Assembly (NCBI GenBank): GCA_964449115.1
Contig: CAYUXW010000017.1
Coordinates: forward strand, 1 to 35,159
Origin: UBA1783 sp964449115
GTDB taxonomy: Bacteria > Bacillota_I > Bacilli_A > Erysipelotrichales > Erysipelotrichaceae
Reading direction: 5' to 3'
DNA length: 35,159 nt
The notes beneath the pieces were generated by a model. The model was not told the origin of the DNA and made no database searches. It was given only the letters and a program-made list of their open reading frames with translations. A program made the position numbers and the translations under genes. Below, piece after piece: positions 1-8,972 of this stretch. Position 1 is the first letter of the stretch, and each line of letters begins with the position of its first letter.

Positions 1-12
1 GAACTTGCAACT

Positions 13-30
13 AACCCTTAGGAGGGGTTT
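13..30 (+). terminator. Possible terminator of a gene left of the window
   Basis: A 7-bp stem (AACCCTT against AGGGGTT, with one G-T wobble) closes a 3-nt loop and is followed by a short, weak T run. It could end transcription of a gene lying left of the window. The tract is poor, so this is only a candidate. Confidence 0.4.
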
Positions 31-104
31 ATTATATCCATTTAACTAAAGGGGCTTTTATGGTGTTTTGACACTTTAAATATTATATCATCTTTTATTT
101 ATTG

Positions 105-113
105 TGCTAAAAT
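105..113 (+). promoter_or_regulatory. Extended -10 promoter candidate for the first gene
   Basis: TGC followed by TAAAAT matches an extended -10 element. No good -35 lies 17 bp upstream, although a TTGACA occurs further up at 68-73. Initiation near 120 would leave a very short leader that begins at the GTGGTGA ribosome binding site of the gene starting at 130. Confidence 0.4.
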
Positions 114-129
114 AAATGTGGTGATTAAA

Positions 130-765
130 ATGGAAAAATTGTATTTAAATATGATTGTTGATATGTCTGATACAAATTGTGAGTTTATTAAAACTATCGA
201 TAAAGAAATTGAAAATTATGGTGCTATTGTTTACAATCATCAGTCTAATTCTTACCAGTTCATTCGTAAATTTAGACACATTGATTATAAATCTGAAATT
301 CTACCTGATTTTATCAAAGTTGAAAACTCAGATGCCTTACTGAACGGATTAAATCTAACCATTCACTATGAATTTGATCCCGAAACTGAAGAGGATGAAG
401 AAAACCTTGATATCTGGTACAATGAGATTTCACAAATTGAACTGCCCATCTACAGCTACGATGATGAAGGTGATATTTATGTTGAAAAATATATCAAAAT
501 TGATACTTCCACCAGCAAACATACTCTTTGGTATTTAAACCAGGACAGTTATGATTACATAATGGATATTGATTTGCTGATGATTACTCCAATAATCAAA
601 AATATCAATATTGCTAGAGAACTGATTAAAAACTATACTGTTCATCCCTTTGATTTCAAAGAAGACAACCAGCACCACTTACCTGACCATTTAGAAGGTG
701 TTTATGGCCATCATGACCACGATGATGATTGCCAATGTGATCAATATCTTGAGGACAAAGATTAG
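130..765 (+). CDS. Unrecognised acidic protein with His/Asp/Cys-rich C-terminal tail
   Basis: I do not recognise the family. The predicted protein is about 211 residues, soluble (no signal peptide or membrane segment) and strongly acidic, with an ETEEDEEN-type patch near residue 90. Its last 30 residues are dense in His, Asp and Cys (HHLPDHLEG, then GHHDHDDDCQCDQ), which looks like a metal-binding tail; that is inference. The frame is open from a GTG at 118, but GTGGTGA at 118-124 reads as the ribosome binding site, so the ATG at 130 is preferred. The gene stands alone and is convergent with the polysaccharide locus, separated by a bidirectional terminator. Confidence 0.75.
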   Translation: MEKLYLNMIVDMSDTNCEFIKTIDKEIENYGAIVYNHQSNSYQFIRKFRHIDYKSEILPDFIKVENSDALLNGLNLTIHYEFDPETEEDEENLDIWYNEISQIELPIYSYDDEGDIYVEKYIKIDTSTSKHTLWYLNQDSYDYIMDIDLLMITPIIKNINIARELIKNYTVHPFDFKEDNQHHLPDHLEGVYGHHDHDDDCQCDQYLEDKD

Positions 766-788
766 CTTAATATTTAACAACAGAACTA

Positions 789-811
789 AAAAAGAACTTC
801 GCGTTCTTTTT
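789..811. terminator. Bidirectional Rho-independent terminator
   Basis: A 9-bp stem (AAAAAGAAC against GTTCTTTTT) with a 5-nt loop TTCGC has A runs on one side and T runs on the other, so it can work in both directions. It sits between the convergent first gene and the licD-like gene, whose stop codon is at its edge. Confidence 0.85.
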
Positions 812-1670
812 ATTTTTCTGTTAAATAGGCAATTCCCTTATAGTTGATATAACTTTTTTCTAAATCCAGTAAGACAACCTCGTGATGAGCTTTTTGTTTG
901 TCTTTTGGAGGCAGTTGCATATAATCTCCAAAAGCAACTGTCAGATAGTCATGATAACCAACCGGTATTGGCATTTCCGTATCTTCAAATGGCTTAAAAA
1001 TCGCTGTTTCAAAGGCTTTACTTGGATAGATTTTCTTCAGTGTTGCAGGTCCACAGCATAGTTCAGTCATATATTCGCTTTCTGATAACGGATATTTGGT
1101 CATTTTCTTTTCACAGTATCTCCATATTGAATAATGTAGAGCTTTTGGCACTAAATTCAATAGAATCCATGAACCAACCTGCAATAGTTTGCCATGTTTT
1201 GTTGGTACAATACTGGTGCGATATAGTGAATAAATCAAAGCATATATGACCTGCATTTTTCTTTCGATTCCTTCTGGAGCTCGACCATCTATTGGAATAA
1301 TATCCAACACTAAACCATGAACTATATCAAGATCCGCCTGATAAGGCTTGATTTGAGTTGTTTCTGCATCTCTTATTGTAGCGTAATTGTTACGATCGCG
1401 GTATGTCCTTGTTTCATTACTCATTTTGTAACGAGGATGATCTTCGTTTTTCCACAGTTCTAAAAACTTATTATAATCTTCTCTTGGCATAAAGAAGTCT
1501 AAATCATCATCCCAGGGAATATATCCCTTATGGCGTATTGTTCCAATACATCCTCCACCACATAAATAACATAAAAGATTATGCTCCTGACAAAAAGAAA
1601 CATAATATTTGGCCATTTCAGTTGTTAGTTTATGTATTTGTTCTAATTCTTCTTTTGTATATTCGACCAT
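810..1670 (-). CDS. LicD family phosphotransferase
   Basis: LicD-type proteins transfer phosphocholine or a similar alcohol phosphate onto surface glycans or teichoic acids. The family signature is clear: a Gly-rich stretch CGGGCIGTIRHKG, then PWDDDLDF at about residues 52-59, whose aspartates bind metal. At 286 residues the length is normal, with no membrane segment. The frame is open four codons further up (1682), but GGGAG ends 7 nt before the ATG at 1670, so that start is preferred. It overlaps the end of the sugar transferase gene by 28 bp and is the last gene of the polysaccharide operon. The alcohol donor cannot be told from sequence; no choline kinase or cytidylyltransferase gene lies in the window. 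Confidence 0.9.
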   Translation of the reverse strand: MVEYTKEELEQIHKLTTEMAKYYVSFCQEHNLLCYLCGGGCIGTIRHKGYIPWDDDLDFFMPREDYNKFLELWKNEDHPRYKMSNETRTYRDRNNYATIRDAETTQIKPYQADLDIVHGLVLDIIPIDGRAPEGIERKMQVIYALIYSLYRTSIVPTKHGKLLQVGSWILLNLVPKALHYSIWRYCEKKMTKYPLSESEYMTELCCGPATLKKIYPSKAFETAIFKPFEDTEMPIPVGYHDYLTVAFGDYMQLPPKDKQKAHHEVVLLDLEKSYINYKGIAYLTEK

Positions 1671-2377
1671 ATTTTCTCCCATTTATAGACCGCAAAAATA
1701 GTTTTAACCATCAATGATAAATCTTTCGATAAACTAAAATTTTTTAGATATTCCAGGTTATACTTCATCTTTAAAGGCAATACTCTATTTATATATACCT
1801 CATCAATAGATTCCTCTTCGCTAATATATTTTTCAATAAATTCATCTTCATCTTTAAATTTGATTGAAGCCAGAGAAGTTATTCCTGGAGGCAGTAGTAA
1901 AGTAGCCAACATTTCTGTATCATAAGCCTCGACATATCTTCTAACTTCTGGTCTGGTGCCGACAAAACTCATTTCTCCTTTTAAAACATTTATCAGTTGA
2001 GGAAACTCATCAAGACGAAACTTTCTAATTAAAGCCCCAACTTTAGTTATTCTTGAATCATTTTTTGTTGTTACTAGAGAACCTGATTTATCCGGATTGT
2101 TGTACATCGTTCTAAACTTATAGATGTAAAAAGAGTTCCCATAGGCGGTGATTCTTTCCTGACGATAGAAAACCGGACCACTTGAATCAAACTTTATGAT
2201 AATGCCCAATATCCCAAAAAATGGGATCAAAACAATCAGCAATAAAAAGGAAACAATAAAGTCGAAGGTCCTCTTCAATACCAGTTGTCCTTGTTTCTTT
2301 TCTAAAATATCATAATATTTTTTTACTTCCGGCTGTTGTAACTCTTCAGGAAGTAAATGCCAAGATAATAGTCTCAT
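1643..2377 (-). CDS. Bacterial sugar transferase (priming phosphoglycosyl transferase)
   Basis: This is a PglC/WcaJ-type monotopic enzyme that moves a sugar-1-phosphate from a nucleotide sugar to undecaprenyl phosphate, the first committed step of polysaccharide assembly at the inner face of the membrane. Seen in order: a basic segment, a hydrophobic re-entrant helix at about residues 37-61, VFYRQERI, YKFRTM, RKFRLDEFPQLINVLKGEM with the catalytic Asp-Glu pair near residues 118-119, and SFVGTRPE. It is 244 residues, the short form lacking the extra membrane helices of full WcaJ. The next gene, licD-like, starts inside its 3' end. The sugar is unknown. Confidence 0.92.
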   Translation of the reverse strand: MRLLSWHLLPEELQQPEVKKYYDILEKKQGQLVLKRTFDFIVSFLLLIVLIPFFGILGIIIKFDSSGPVFYRQERITAYGNSFYIYKFRTMYNNPDKSGSLVTTKNDSRITKVGALIRKFRLDEFPQLINVLKGEMSFVGTRPEVRRYVEAYDTEMLATLLLPPGITSLASIKFKDEDEFIEKYISEEESIDEVYINRVLPLKMKYNLEYLKNFSLSKDLSLMVKTIFAVYKWEKIWSNIQKKN

Positions 2378-2480
2378 TTAATTTCTCTTTTCATATAGCG
2401 ATAAGTGCGCCCATCTTTAATAATACAACAAATTTATTTCAAAACAAAATTTTAAATTTTTTATTTAATAACTTTGTGTT

Positions 2481-3305
2481 TTAATTGCTTTTTCTTAGCA
2501 GATTATTGAAGATAAATACTCTCACCTTGCTAGGAACCAAGGCCACAACCAGTTGAGCTAACAGAGTGTAATAAAAATCAAATTTTGAAATAAATCCTGT
2601 TTCTAATATTTTCTTTCTTCCCTCTTTATATTTTAAAAAATATGAAAAACCTCCTCGACGTTCAATCATTTCATCTCCTGCTCTGACATAAACTAGACAA
2701 TCATCGATATTTTTGCCAATACAGCCATTTAAAAACATATTTGCCCATAATAAACTGTCTTCCATCAATAGGGCGTGCTGATAGTTACCAGCTTTTAAAA
2801 CTGCTTCTTTTTTAAACATAACCGTTACATGGTTAAAACCATCTCTTCTTTTTTGGTATTTAACGATATCTTCATGCTCTAAAGGAACCAGTCTTTTCCC
2901 TTTAATTTTATCTACTGTTTCAGAAAACTCAGCAATGTGAGAACCACAAATATCTAGATCTGGATTTTTTTCAAATTCTAACAACTGTTTTTCAAACCTG
3001 TCATCTCGACAGATATCATCAGTATCCATCCTGGCAATCAAATCGTATTTACACTCTGGCACTCCTATCGCTAGAGCTTTTCCCAAACCTTGATTTTCCT
3101 TTAAAGGTACTGTTCTTATAAGGTTAGGGTATTTTTCTAGATAATAATCGACTCTATTTTGTAACTGCTCAGTTATCGGACCATCTAAAACAATTACAAC
3201 TTCCGTTGGTAAAACTGTCTGATGAATAACACTTTTCATACATTCATCAAAGTATTCTGGTTTTTCTTTTATGTACAAAGACATTAATACTGAAAATTTA
3301 CTCAT
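2481..3305 (-). CDS. Family 2 glycosyltransferase
   Basis: A GT-A fold transferase that adds a sugar from a nucleotide donor to the growing lipid-linked repeat unit. FSVLMSLY starts the Rossmann-like core, and VVIVLDGP and then MDTDD at residues 93-97 form the metal/nucleotide-binding DXD motif. A later LLMEDSLLWANM segment carries the ED pair often used as the catalytic base region. The C-terminal 40 residues are hydrophobic and may dock on the membrane. It resembles AmsE-like exopolysaccharide transferases. The gaps to its neighbours (28 and about 100 bp) are larger than elsewhere in the locus, but I see no terminator in them. Confidence 0.9.
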   Translation of the reverse strand: MSKFSVLMSLYIKEKPEYFDECMKSVIHQTVLPTEVVIVLDGPITEQLQNRVDYYLEKYPNLIRTVPLKENQGLGKALAIGVPECKYDLIARMDTDDICRDDRFEKQLLEFEKNPDLDICGSHIAEFSETVDKIKGKRLVPLEHEDIVKYQKRRDGFNHVTVMFKKEAVLKAGNYQHALLMEDSLLWANMFLNGCIGKNIDDCLVYVRAGDEMIERRGGFSYFLKYKEGRKKILETGFISKFDFYYTLLAQLVVALVPSKVRVFIFNNLLRKSN

Positions 3306-3333
3306 CTAACAATTCTCCTTTTTCTTTTATAAA

Positions 3334-4545
3334 TTAAATATATTCTTTAACAATTTCTATATATTTTTCGATTACATAATCTACCTGCTCATCAGTTAAG
3401 TTAGTGTGAAGCGGTAAAGTAATCTCATTAGCAAAATGCTTGTAGGCATTTGGATAATCTTTAATATCAAAGCCAAGCTTTTTATAAGCTGTGTGCATTG
3501 GAAGAGGTTTATAGTGAACATTACAAGCTATACCCTGTTGTGCCATTTTATTGATAATTTCATTTCTTTGTTCACTTGAAATCCCTGGAATGTTGGTAAT
3601 ATACAGGTGCCCTGATGATTGATATTCATCAGTATAATGTTCTAAAACATCAATTCCAACAGGTTTAAAGGCCTTGTCAAATTTTTCAATTATTTCTTTT
3701 CTTCTATCCAACATTGCCGGATATCTTTTCATTTGAGCCAGTCCAATAGCAGCAGCTACATCAGTTAAATTACATTTATACCAGGTTCCGACAATATCAT
3801 ATTCCCAACTTCCCAGTTTAGTTTTAGCCAGGGCATCTTTATTTTGTCCATGTAATGAAAACAACTGCAGTTGCTTGTAGATATCTTCATTATCTATGCC
3901 ATCGATATTTCTCCAAGAAAGAGCTCCACCTTCTGCGGTAGTAAAGTTTTTAACCGCATGAAAACTGAAACTTGAAAAATCTGCAATCGAACCAACAGGC
4001 TTGCCTTTCCAATATGCTCCAAAAGCATGGGCTGTATCAGATAGAACAATAATCCTGCCAAACTTTTTTTGAATTTCATTGTTTGGAATAAACAATCCTT
4101 TTTTCTTTTCTACAATTTTAAAAATCTTATCATAGTCACAAGGAATCCCAGCCAGATCTACCGGAATGATTACTTTTGTTTTTTCCGTAATCGCTTTTTC
4201 CATAGCCTCATAGTCCATTTCTAAACTATTTTCTTGGCAATCAATCATTACTATTGTTGCACCCACATGAGCCACAACTGATGCAGTAGCTGAATAAGTG
4301 TAGGCTGGAACAATTACTTCATCTTCTGGGCCAACTCCCAGCAAATGTAAAGTCATCTCAGAACAGGCTGTTTGAGAATTTAAACACACAGCCCTTTCTG
4401 TACCTACAAATTCAGCTGTTAATCTTTCCAATTCTTTCGTTCTTGGCCCAGTCGTAATCCAGCCTGAACGAAGTGCTGATGCAACTTCATTTATTTCCGC
4501 TTCAGAAATATCTGGGGGCGAGAATGGAATATTCATTTTTTTCAT
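3334..4545 (-). CDS. DegT/DnrJ/EryC1/StrS aminotransferase
   Basis: This PLP-dependent enzyme family aminates a keto-sugar nucleotide, providing an amino sugar for the polysaccharide. The family signature is complete: TGPRTKELE near the N terminus, VIVPAYTYSATA, VIIPVDLAG, VLSDTAHAFGA (the Asp that holds the PLP pyridine nitrogen), and FSFHAVKN with the Schiff-base Lys at 199. The length of 403 residues is normal. The start overlaps the flippase stop by 4 bp (ATGA) and has GGAG 7 nt upstream. The UDP-sugar dehydratase/epimerase that would make its substrate is not in the window. Confidence 0.92.
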   Translation of the reverse strand: MKKMNIPFSPPDISEAEINEVASALRSGWITTGPRTKELERLTAEFVGTERAVCLNSQTACSEMTLHLLGVGPEDEVIVPAYTYSATASVVAHVGATIVMIDCQENSLEMDYEAMEKAITEKTKVIIPVDLAGIPCDYDKIFKIVEKKKGLFIPNNEIQKKFGRIIVLSDTAHAFGAYWKGKPVGSIADFSSFSFHAVKNFTTAEGGALSWRNIDGIDNEDIYKQLQLFSLHGQNKDALAKTKLGSWEYDIVGTWYKCNLTDVAAAIGLAQMKRYPAMLDRRKEIIEKFDKAFKPVGIDVLEHYTDEYQSSGHLYITNIPGISSEQRNEIINKMAQQGIACNVHYKPLPMHTAYKKLGFDIKDYPNAYKHFANEITLPLHTNLTDEQVDYVIEKYIEIVKEYI

Positions 4546-5993
4546 ACACTAACTCCTTTTTTTCCTTTAACCAGAAAAATAATTTCATTAAACATTTCTC
4601 TTTGAAATACATACACTAATAATACATAGACAATTACACCCACAATTACCTGTAAAAGCAATAAAATGGTTAACCTGACATTAATATAGTTCATTGACCA
4701 CACAATTACTCCCATAATAGAAGAAAGAATAATTGATGGAATTAAATCACTTGTCTGTTGAAAGTAATTATATCCTAAAAGTTTTTTGTTTGGATAAGTA
4801 TTGATAATTGCTGCAATTACTGTTTGTCCAACTCCTCCTAAAGCGATAGCTAAAACCCCATGTTTAAGAGTTAAGATCAGCAATAGAATTCCAAAAGCCT
4901 TCTTTATAAACTCCATAATAAGAATCAGGTCACTTCTTCCCATACTTTTTATCGCTTGAAGATTAGTTACCTGAACAGGTTCAAAGGCACCTTGAATACA
5001 TCCTAACCATAAAAAAGGTAAACAAGGAAGCCATTTTTCGGTCAAAACCAACAATATTAAATTTTTTGAAACTACCAGCAAACCTATCATAATAGGCCAG
5101 ATAATTATTGAAGACATCGTTATCGATTTTCTTAGAATCTCTTTCATCTCTACCTTATTATCTTGTTTTTTAGCCATGACAGGAAATAAAACCGAGTCTA
5201 CCGTTACATTAACATTATTTACAAATAAGTATGGGATTTTAAATCCCTGATTATAGAAGGCTAAATCATTGGGAGTATAAAACTTTCCAATAACCAAACC
5301 TCTTAAATTGATGTAGATAGAATGCAAAACAGAAGAAAACAGTATCTTCCAGCCATAGTTAAACAATGGTTTTAACACTTTAAATGAAAAGAACAGTTTT
5401 GGTTTCCATTTTATTGTAAACCATAGCACAATAGTAGCTATTAAAGCATTTATCAAATATTGGAAAACTAAAGCCAATGGTCCATATCCTTCAAGAGCTA
5501 AATATATACCTGCTACTGCTGAGACTAATGTACCAATAATGGTTGAAAGGAAAAACTTTTTGAATAACATGTTCTTTTGAACATAAGCATATTGAGTTGT
5601 ACTGACACCAGATATAGGTAGTTTTAAAGCCAATAGACGTAAATAAAAACCCAGTTTATCAATAGCATAGAATCTTTCAATTGCTGGAGCTAATAGAAAA
5701 ACAACTAAATAAACTATTATCGAAAAAGCAATATTGAAGAAAAAAATTGTTGAATAATCTTCATCAGTCGGTTTTCCTTTTTGAACCAATGCTGCTCCAA
5801 AGCCTGAACTGACAAAAATATTAGCTACATCAATAAAAATTAAAAGAATTGCCACAACACCAAAATCGTGGGTTGTTAAAAATCGGGCTAAAATTAAAGA
5901 AACAACAAAAGAAACGCCCTGAGCGCTGATTCTTTCAGCAAAGCGCCAAAACATTCCGGACATAATAGATTTCCCTTTGTTTTCTTCACTCAT
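4542..5993 (-). CDS. Wzx-type polysaccharide flippase (MOP superfamily)
   Basis: At 483 residues with about 12-14 hydrophobic helices, this fits the lipid-linked repeat-unit exporters of the MOP family. The N terminus (SIMSGMFWRFAERISAQG, then ARFLTTHDFGVVA) is typical of WzxC-like members. It would move the completed repeat unit across the cytoplasmic membrane. AGGTGGTGA precedes the start. Its stop overlaps the aminotransferase start, and the TagB/F-like gene ends 11 nt upstream. No Wzy polymerase gene is recognisable in the window, so polymerisation is unassigned. Confidence 0.9.
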   Translation of the reverse strand: MSEENKGKSIMSGMFWRFAERISAQGVSFVVSLILARFLTTHDFGVVAILLIFIDVANIFVSSGFGAALVQKGKPTDEDYSTIFFFNIAFSIIVYLVVFLLAPAIERFYAIDKLGFYLRLLALKLPISGVSTTQYAYVQKNMLFKKFFLSTIIGTLVSAVAGIYLALEGYGPLALVFQYLINALIATIVLWFTIKWKPKLFFSFKVLKPLFNYGWKILFSSVLHSIYINLRGLVIGKFYTPNDLAFYNQGFKIPYLFVNNVNVTVDSVLFPVMAKKQDNKVEMKEILRKSITMSSIIIWPIMIGLLVVSKNLILLVLTEKWLPCLPFLWLGCIQGAFEPVQVTNLQAIKSMGRSDLILIMEFIKKAFGILLLILTLKHGVLAIALGGVGQTVIAAIINTYPNKKLLGYNYFQQTSDLIPSIILSSIMGVIVWSMNYINVRLTILLLLQVIVGVIVYVLLVYVFQREMFNEIIFLVKGKKGVSV

Positions 5994-6004
5994 TTTTTCA
6001 CCAC

Positions 6005-7144
6005 CTATAAATGGAAGTTTTCTTTTAAATATAAATAAACACGCTCACAAAAAGAACTGTCATATTTTTGAAATCTCTTTTTGGCTAGCTGTCGTTTTTC
6101 TTTAGTGAAATCATTACCATTAGCAACATCTAAAACAAACTCCAACAATTGTTGAAAGTTATTGATATACTGACCAATAATATTATTTTCTAAATCATCA
6201 TAAAAAATACTATTAACTTCTTTATATTCATCAATATCATCAGTAGTTAATCCTATTGGTTTATCGGTTAATAAATAATCATAATAGACTGAAGAATAGT
6301 CAGTAATCAAAGCATCAGTTGCTGATAATAAATGATACAGCTTGATTCCCTTATTTTTTAAGAAATCATCATTGGCAAATATTAGATTTTTCATTTTAAC
6401 TTCTGTAAGAAAAGAAGTATCCTGAACTGGATGTAATCTTAATAAAAGAAGGATATCATTTTCAACAAGAACTTTTTCCAGTTGTTTCAATTCATCAGCA
6501 TTATTAATACAAGGCAAACCAAACTTAGAGGTTACATCTAGCGATTCAATCCTTTTATCTTCATGCTGACGATAAGTTGGCATCCAGACAATAACTTTTT
6601 TGTCTTTAAACTCCTCAACATTATACTTTTGACTTATCAAATCGTTTCTTGGCAAACCTAAACTCAATATCTGATTGTCTTTAGCACCGCATATATTAAT
6701 AAAATATTTTCTAAATTCATCAGCAGTTATTAAAATACCATCAACCTCACCTAATTTTTCAGAATATTCTTTTCGATACTTAAGTGGCATACCATGTCCT
6801 AAATGAATTCTAATCTGATTTTTCCTTTTTTTATAAATAAATATGTTGCTATCGATAATATATTTTGCGGTATTCAATATGTAGGCAACTTTAATTTTGG
6901 TAAAAATATTACTATCATATCTTAAATAATAGTAAACATTGTTTTCCCTTGGATAATCAGCAGGATTATCTTTTAACAAAATCCAAACAATCTTGTATTT
7001 TTCATTAACCTTCTTTTTTAAAAAGTAATCAAATAATACTTCTGCATTATCGCTGACATCAGGATGACTTTCAAATATTATTGTATCTGTCAGAGGAAAT
7101 AAGGAGAATATGCTGTCAATTAACTTTTTTATCAGTTCCTTCAT
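6005..7144 (-). CDS. CDP-glycerol glycerophosphotransferase-like protein (TagB/TagF family)
   Basis: Family members transfer glycerol-phosphate (or a related polyol phosphate) from a CDP donor onto teichoic acid linkage units or glycans. Family motifs in order: FESHPDVSDNA, IHLGHGMPLK near residue 117 (base histidine), LGLPRNDL, VWMPTYR, LLLRLHP, and LITDYSSVYYDYLL, the CDP-binding segment of the GT-B fold. At 379 residues it is the short single-module type. Its ribosome binding site (AAGGA) lies in the last codons of the sirtuin gene. With LicD in the same operon it suggests a phosphate-substituted surface polymer. Confidence 0.92.
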   Translation of the reverse strand: MKELIKKLIDSIFSLFPLTDTIIFESHPDVSDNAEVLFDYFLKKKVNEKYKIVWILLKDNPADYPRENNVYYYLRYDSNIFTKIKVAYILNTAKYIIDSNIFIYKKRKNQIRIHLGHGMPLKYRKEYSEKLGEVDGILITADEFRKYFINICGAKDNQILSLGLPRNDLISQKYNVEEFKDKKVIVWMPTYRQHEDKRIESLDVTSKFGLPCINNADELKQLEKVLVENDILLLLRLHPVQDTSFLTEVKMKNLIFANDDFLKNKGIKLYHLLSATDALITDYSSVYYDYLLTDKPIGLTTDDIDEYKEVNSIFYDDLENNIIGQYINNFQQLLEFVLDVANGNDFTKEKRQLAKKRFQKYDSSFCERVYLYLKENFHL

Positions 7145-7150
7145 CTTTTA

Positions 7151-7882
7151 TTAATCCTTCTTCCCAATAGTGATTTCTTTGAATACCTCACCAACTTTTT
7201 CTTTTATTACTAAATCTGCTCTTGAATCCTGTGAGGTAGCAGACAGGTTAATAACTACTAAATACTTTCCTCTAAAATAATTGACCAATCCTGCTGCTGG
7301 ATAAACTACTAAAGATGTTCCAGTAATAACCATGCAGTCAGCTTTTCTGATTGCTCCAATAGCACCATATATAGTATTATCATCCAAACCTTCTTCATAT
7401 AAAACAACATCAGGCTTAATGGTTCCTCCACAATCACAAAGCGGTATTCCATCACTGTTTATTACATAATTCAAATCATAAAACTTATGACATCTTGTGC
7501 AATAATTACGATGAATTGAACCATGTAATTCATAAACATTTTTACTTCCTGCTGCCTGATGTAAACCATCGATATTTTGAGTAATAACTCCGATGGCTTT
7601 ACCGGCTTTTTCAAATTCTGCCATTTTAATATGAGCCATATTAGGTTTGGCATCAGGGAAAATCATTCTATCTTTATAAAAACGATAAAACTCCTGTGGA
7701 TCATGATTATAAAAAGACAGAGAAATTATTCTTTCAGGAGAATACTTATATTTTAAATTATAAAGACCATCAACACTTCGAAAATCAGGAATTCCGCTTT
7801 CAGTTGAAACTCCTGCTCCAGTGAAAAATACAATGTTGTTTGATTCATCTAAAATCTTCTGAAGTGTTTCTATTTTGTTCAT
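7151..7882 (-). CDS. cobB: NAD-dependent protein deacylase (sirtuin)
   Basis: A class III deacylase that removes acyl groups from lysines using NAD+. All key elements are present: the NAD loop TGAGVSTESGIPDFRS at residues 21-36, TQNIDGLHQ at 101-109, catalytic His120 in ELHG, a structural zinc site Cys128-x2-Cys131 and Cys149-x-Cys151, and KPDVVLYEE and GTSLVVYPA for substrate and NAD binding. The length of 243 residues is standard. It starts one base after the stop of the glycosidase gene and lacks a strong ribosome binding site, so translational coupling is likely. Its place inside a surface polysaccharide operon is unusual. Confidence 0.95.
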   Translation of the reverse strand: MNKIETLQKILDESNNIVFFTGAGVSTESGIPDFRSVDGLYNLKYKYSPERIISLSFYNHDPQEFYRFYKDRMIFPDAKPNMAHIKMAEFEKAGKAIGVITQNIDGLHQAAGSKNVYELHGSIHRNYCTRCHKFYDLNYVINSDGIPLCDCGGTIKPDVVLYEEGLDDNTIYGAIGAIRKADCMVITGTSLVVYPAAGLVNYFRGKYLVVINLSATSQDSRADLVIKEKVGEVFKEITIGKKD

Positions 7883-7883
7883 A

Positions 7884-8972
7884 TTAATATACTACCAAAG
7901 CATCAAGAACATTTCTTTCTCCTGCTCCTTGATACGAAACTGGTTTATTTAACAATATACCATTTTCAGCCATTGCCGAAGAACCGCCACCATCAAGGTT
8001 ACAAGCATTATATGCTCCATAACGCATCATTATTTCTACTAAATCAGCAAAGCTGGCACCTAAAGAACCTTCGCCACCTCTGCCATTGATAACCAGCATT
8101 AAAACAATACCATCTTTCCTTTGACCAATACAGGTTCTTGGATGTAATCCACCTCCACCATCACCAGTATAGGTAGAAGGTACTCCATTAACTACCAAGA
8201 AAGGCCCAAACTCAATGCCCCAACTCATTCCAGCTTCTGCTGCCCTGTTGGCAGTAGAATTCATCAGCATCAGTACGCCATCTTCATTCATACCAACCAT
8301 TGGAGCATTTCTACCTGAATCATAATAAACTTCACCGTTGACAATCAGGCTACGTGCTGGCCATTTCTCATAAGTTATCTGATTTACATAATAACCACTG
8401 GCATTGGTAGCAATTACTGCGTTTGTCTGTCTAGCTAATTCAGTTACAGTATTACCATATCTGCTTTTTGATAAATAGAGATGTATTCTTTTCGGGTCAT
8501 ATATTACCGCCAGATATCCAGTATATGTTCCTTCATCTATTCTTATAACTTTATATAAGTCATTACCTTCATTTTTCTTCAAAACTGCTTCTTCATATTC
8601 GTTAGCATAGACCACCTTATCTGAATAATCGACAAAGACAATATCATCAACATTTGAATTGTCTCCAGCAGCTGTAAAGGTATATTTGTTCGCAACTTCT
8701 TGAGCATATTCCTCTGAATATAATACGTAAGCCAGATATTTATGAGTATTAGTGCCCAAAGCTGTTTGAATAAACAAATCCCTGATTTTATCATATGGTC
8801 CATAGGCGATAAAGAAGCAGATTAAGGCACAAATATCCACAAAGATTAAAAAATATGTATACCAGCTCAGTTTCTTCTTTTTTCTATTTCTAATGAAAAC
8901 TTTCTGAACCTGATCAGTGTCAGTAACTTCTTCCAAATCCTTTATTAGTTTTTGTTCACTATTTTTACTCAT
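7884..8972 (-). CDS. Membrane-anchored phosphodiester glycosidase (NAGPA domain)
   Basis: The C-terminal domain matches the phosphodiester glycosidase/exopolysaccharide family related to the mannose-6-phosphate uncovering enzyme: NASGYY, GPFLVVNG, GGGGLHPRTCIGQRKDG, LMLVINGRGG, and NLDGGGSSAM near residues 332-341. The N terminus is cytoplasmic and basic, with one membrane helix at about residues 38-57, so the catalytic domain should be outside. It could trim phosphodiester-linked sugars on the polymer made by the operon; that role is inference. Its start overlaps the upstream gene by 8 bp, and GGAGG lies 9 nt before the ATG. Confidence 0.9.
   Translation of the reverse strand: MSKNSEQKLIKDLEEVTDTDQVQKVFIRNRKKKKLSWYTYFLIFVDICALICFFIAYGPYDKIRDLFIQTALGTNTHKYLAYVLYSEEYAQEVANKYTFTAAGDNSNVDDIVFVDYSDKVVYANEYEEAVLKKNEGNDLYKVIRIDEGTYTGYLAVIYDPKRIHLYLSKSRYGNTVTELARQTNAVIATNASGYYVNQITYEKWPARSLIVNGEVYYDSGRNAPMVGMNEDGVLMLMNSTANRAAEAGMSWGIEFGPFLVVNGVPSTYTGDGGGGLHPRTCIGQRKDGIVLMLVINGRGGEGSLGASFADLVEIMMRYGAYNACNLDGGGSSAMAENGILLNKPVSYQGAGERNVLDALVVY

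Noticed and set aside
118..129. GTG start four codons upstream in the first gene
   Set aside because: GTGGTGA there has the right spacing to be the ribosome binding site of the ATG at 130.
7151..7882. Sir2-type anti-phage defence protein
   Set aside because: It is a stand-alone full-length deacylase with an intact zinc site and no fused or adjacent defence domain.
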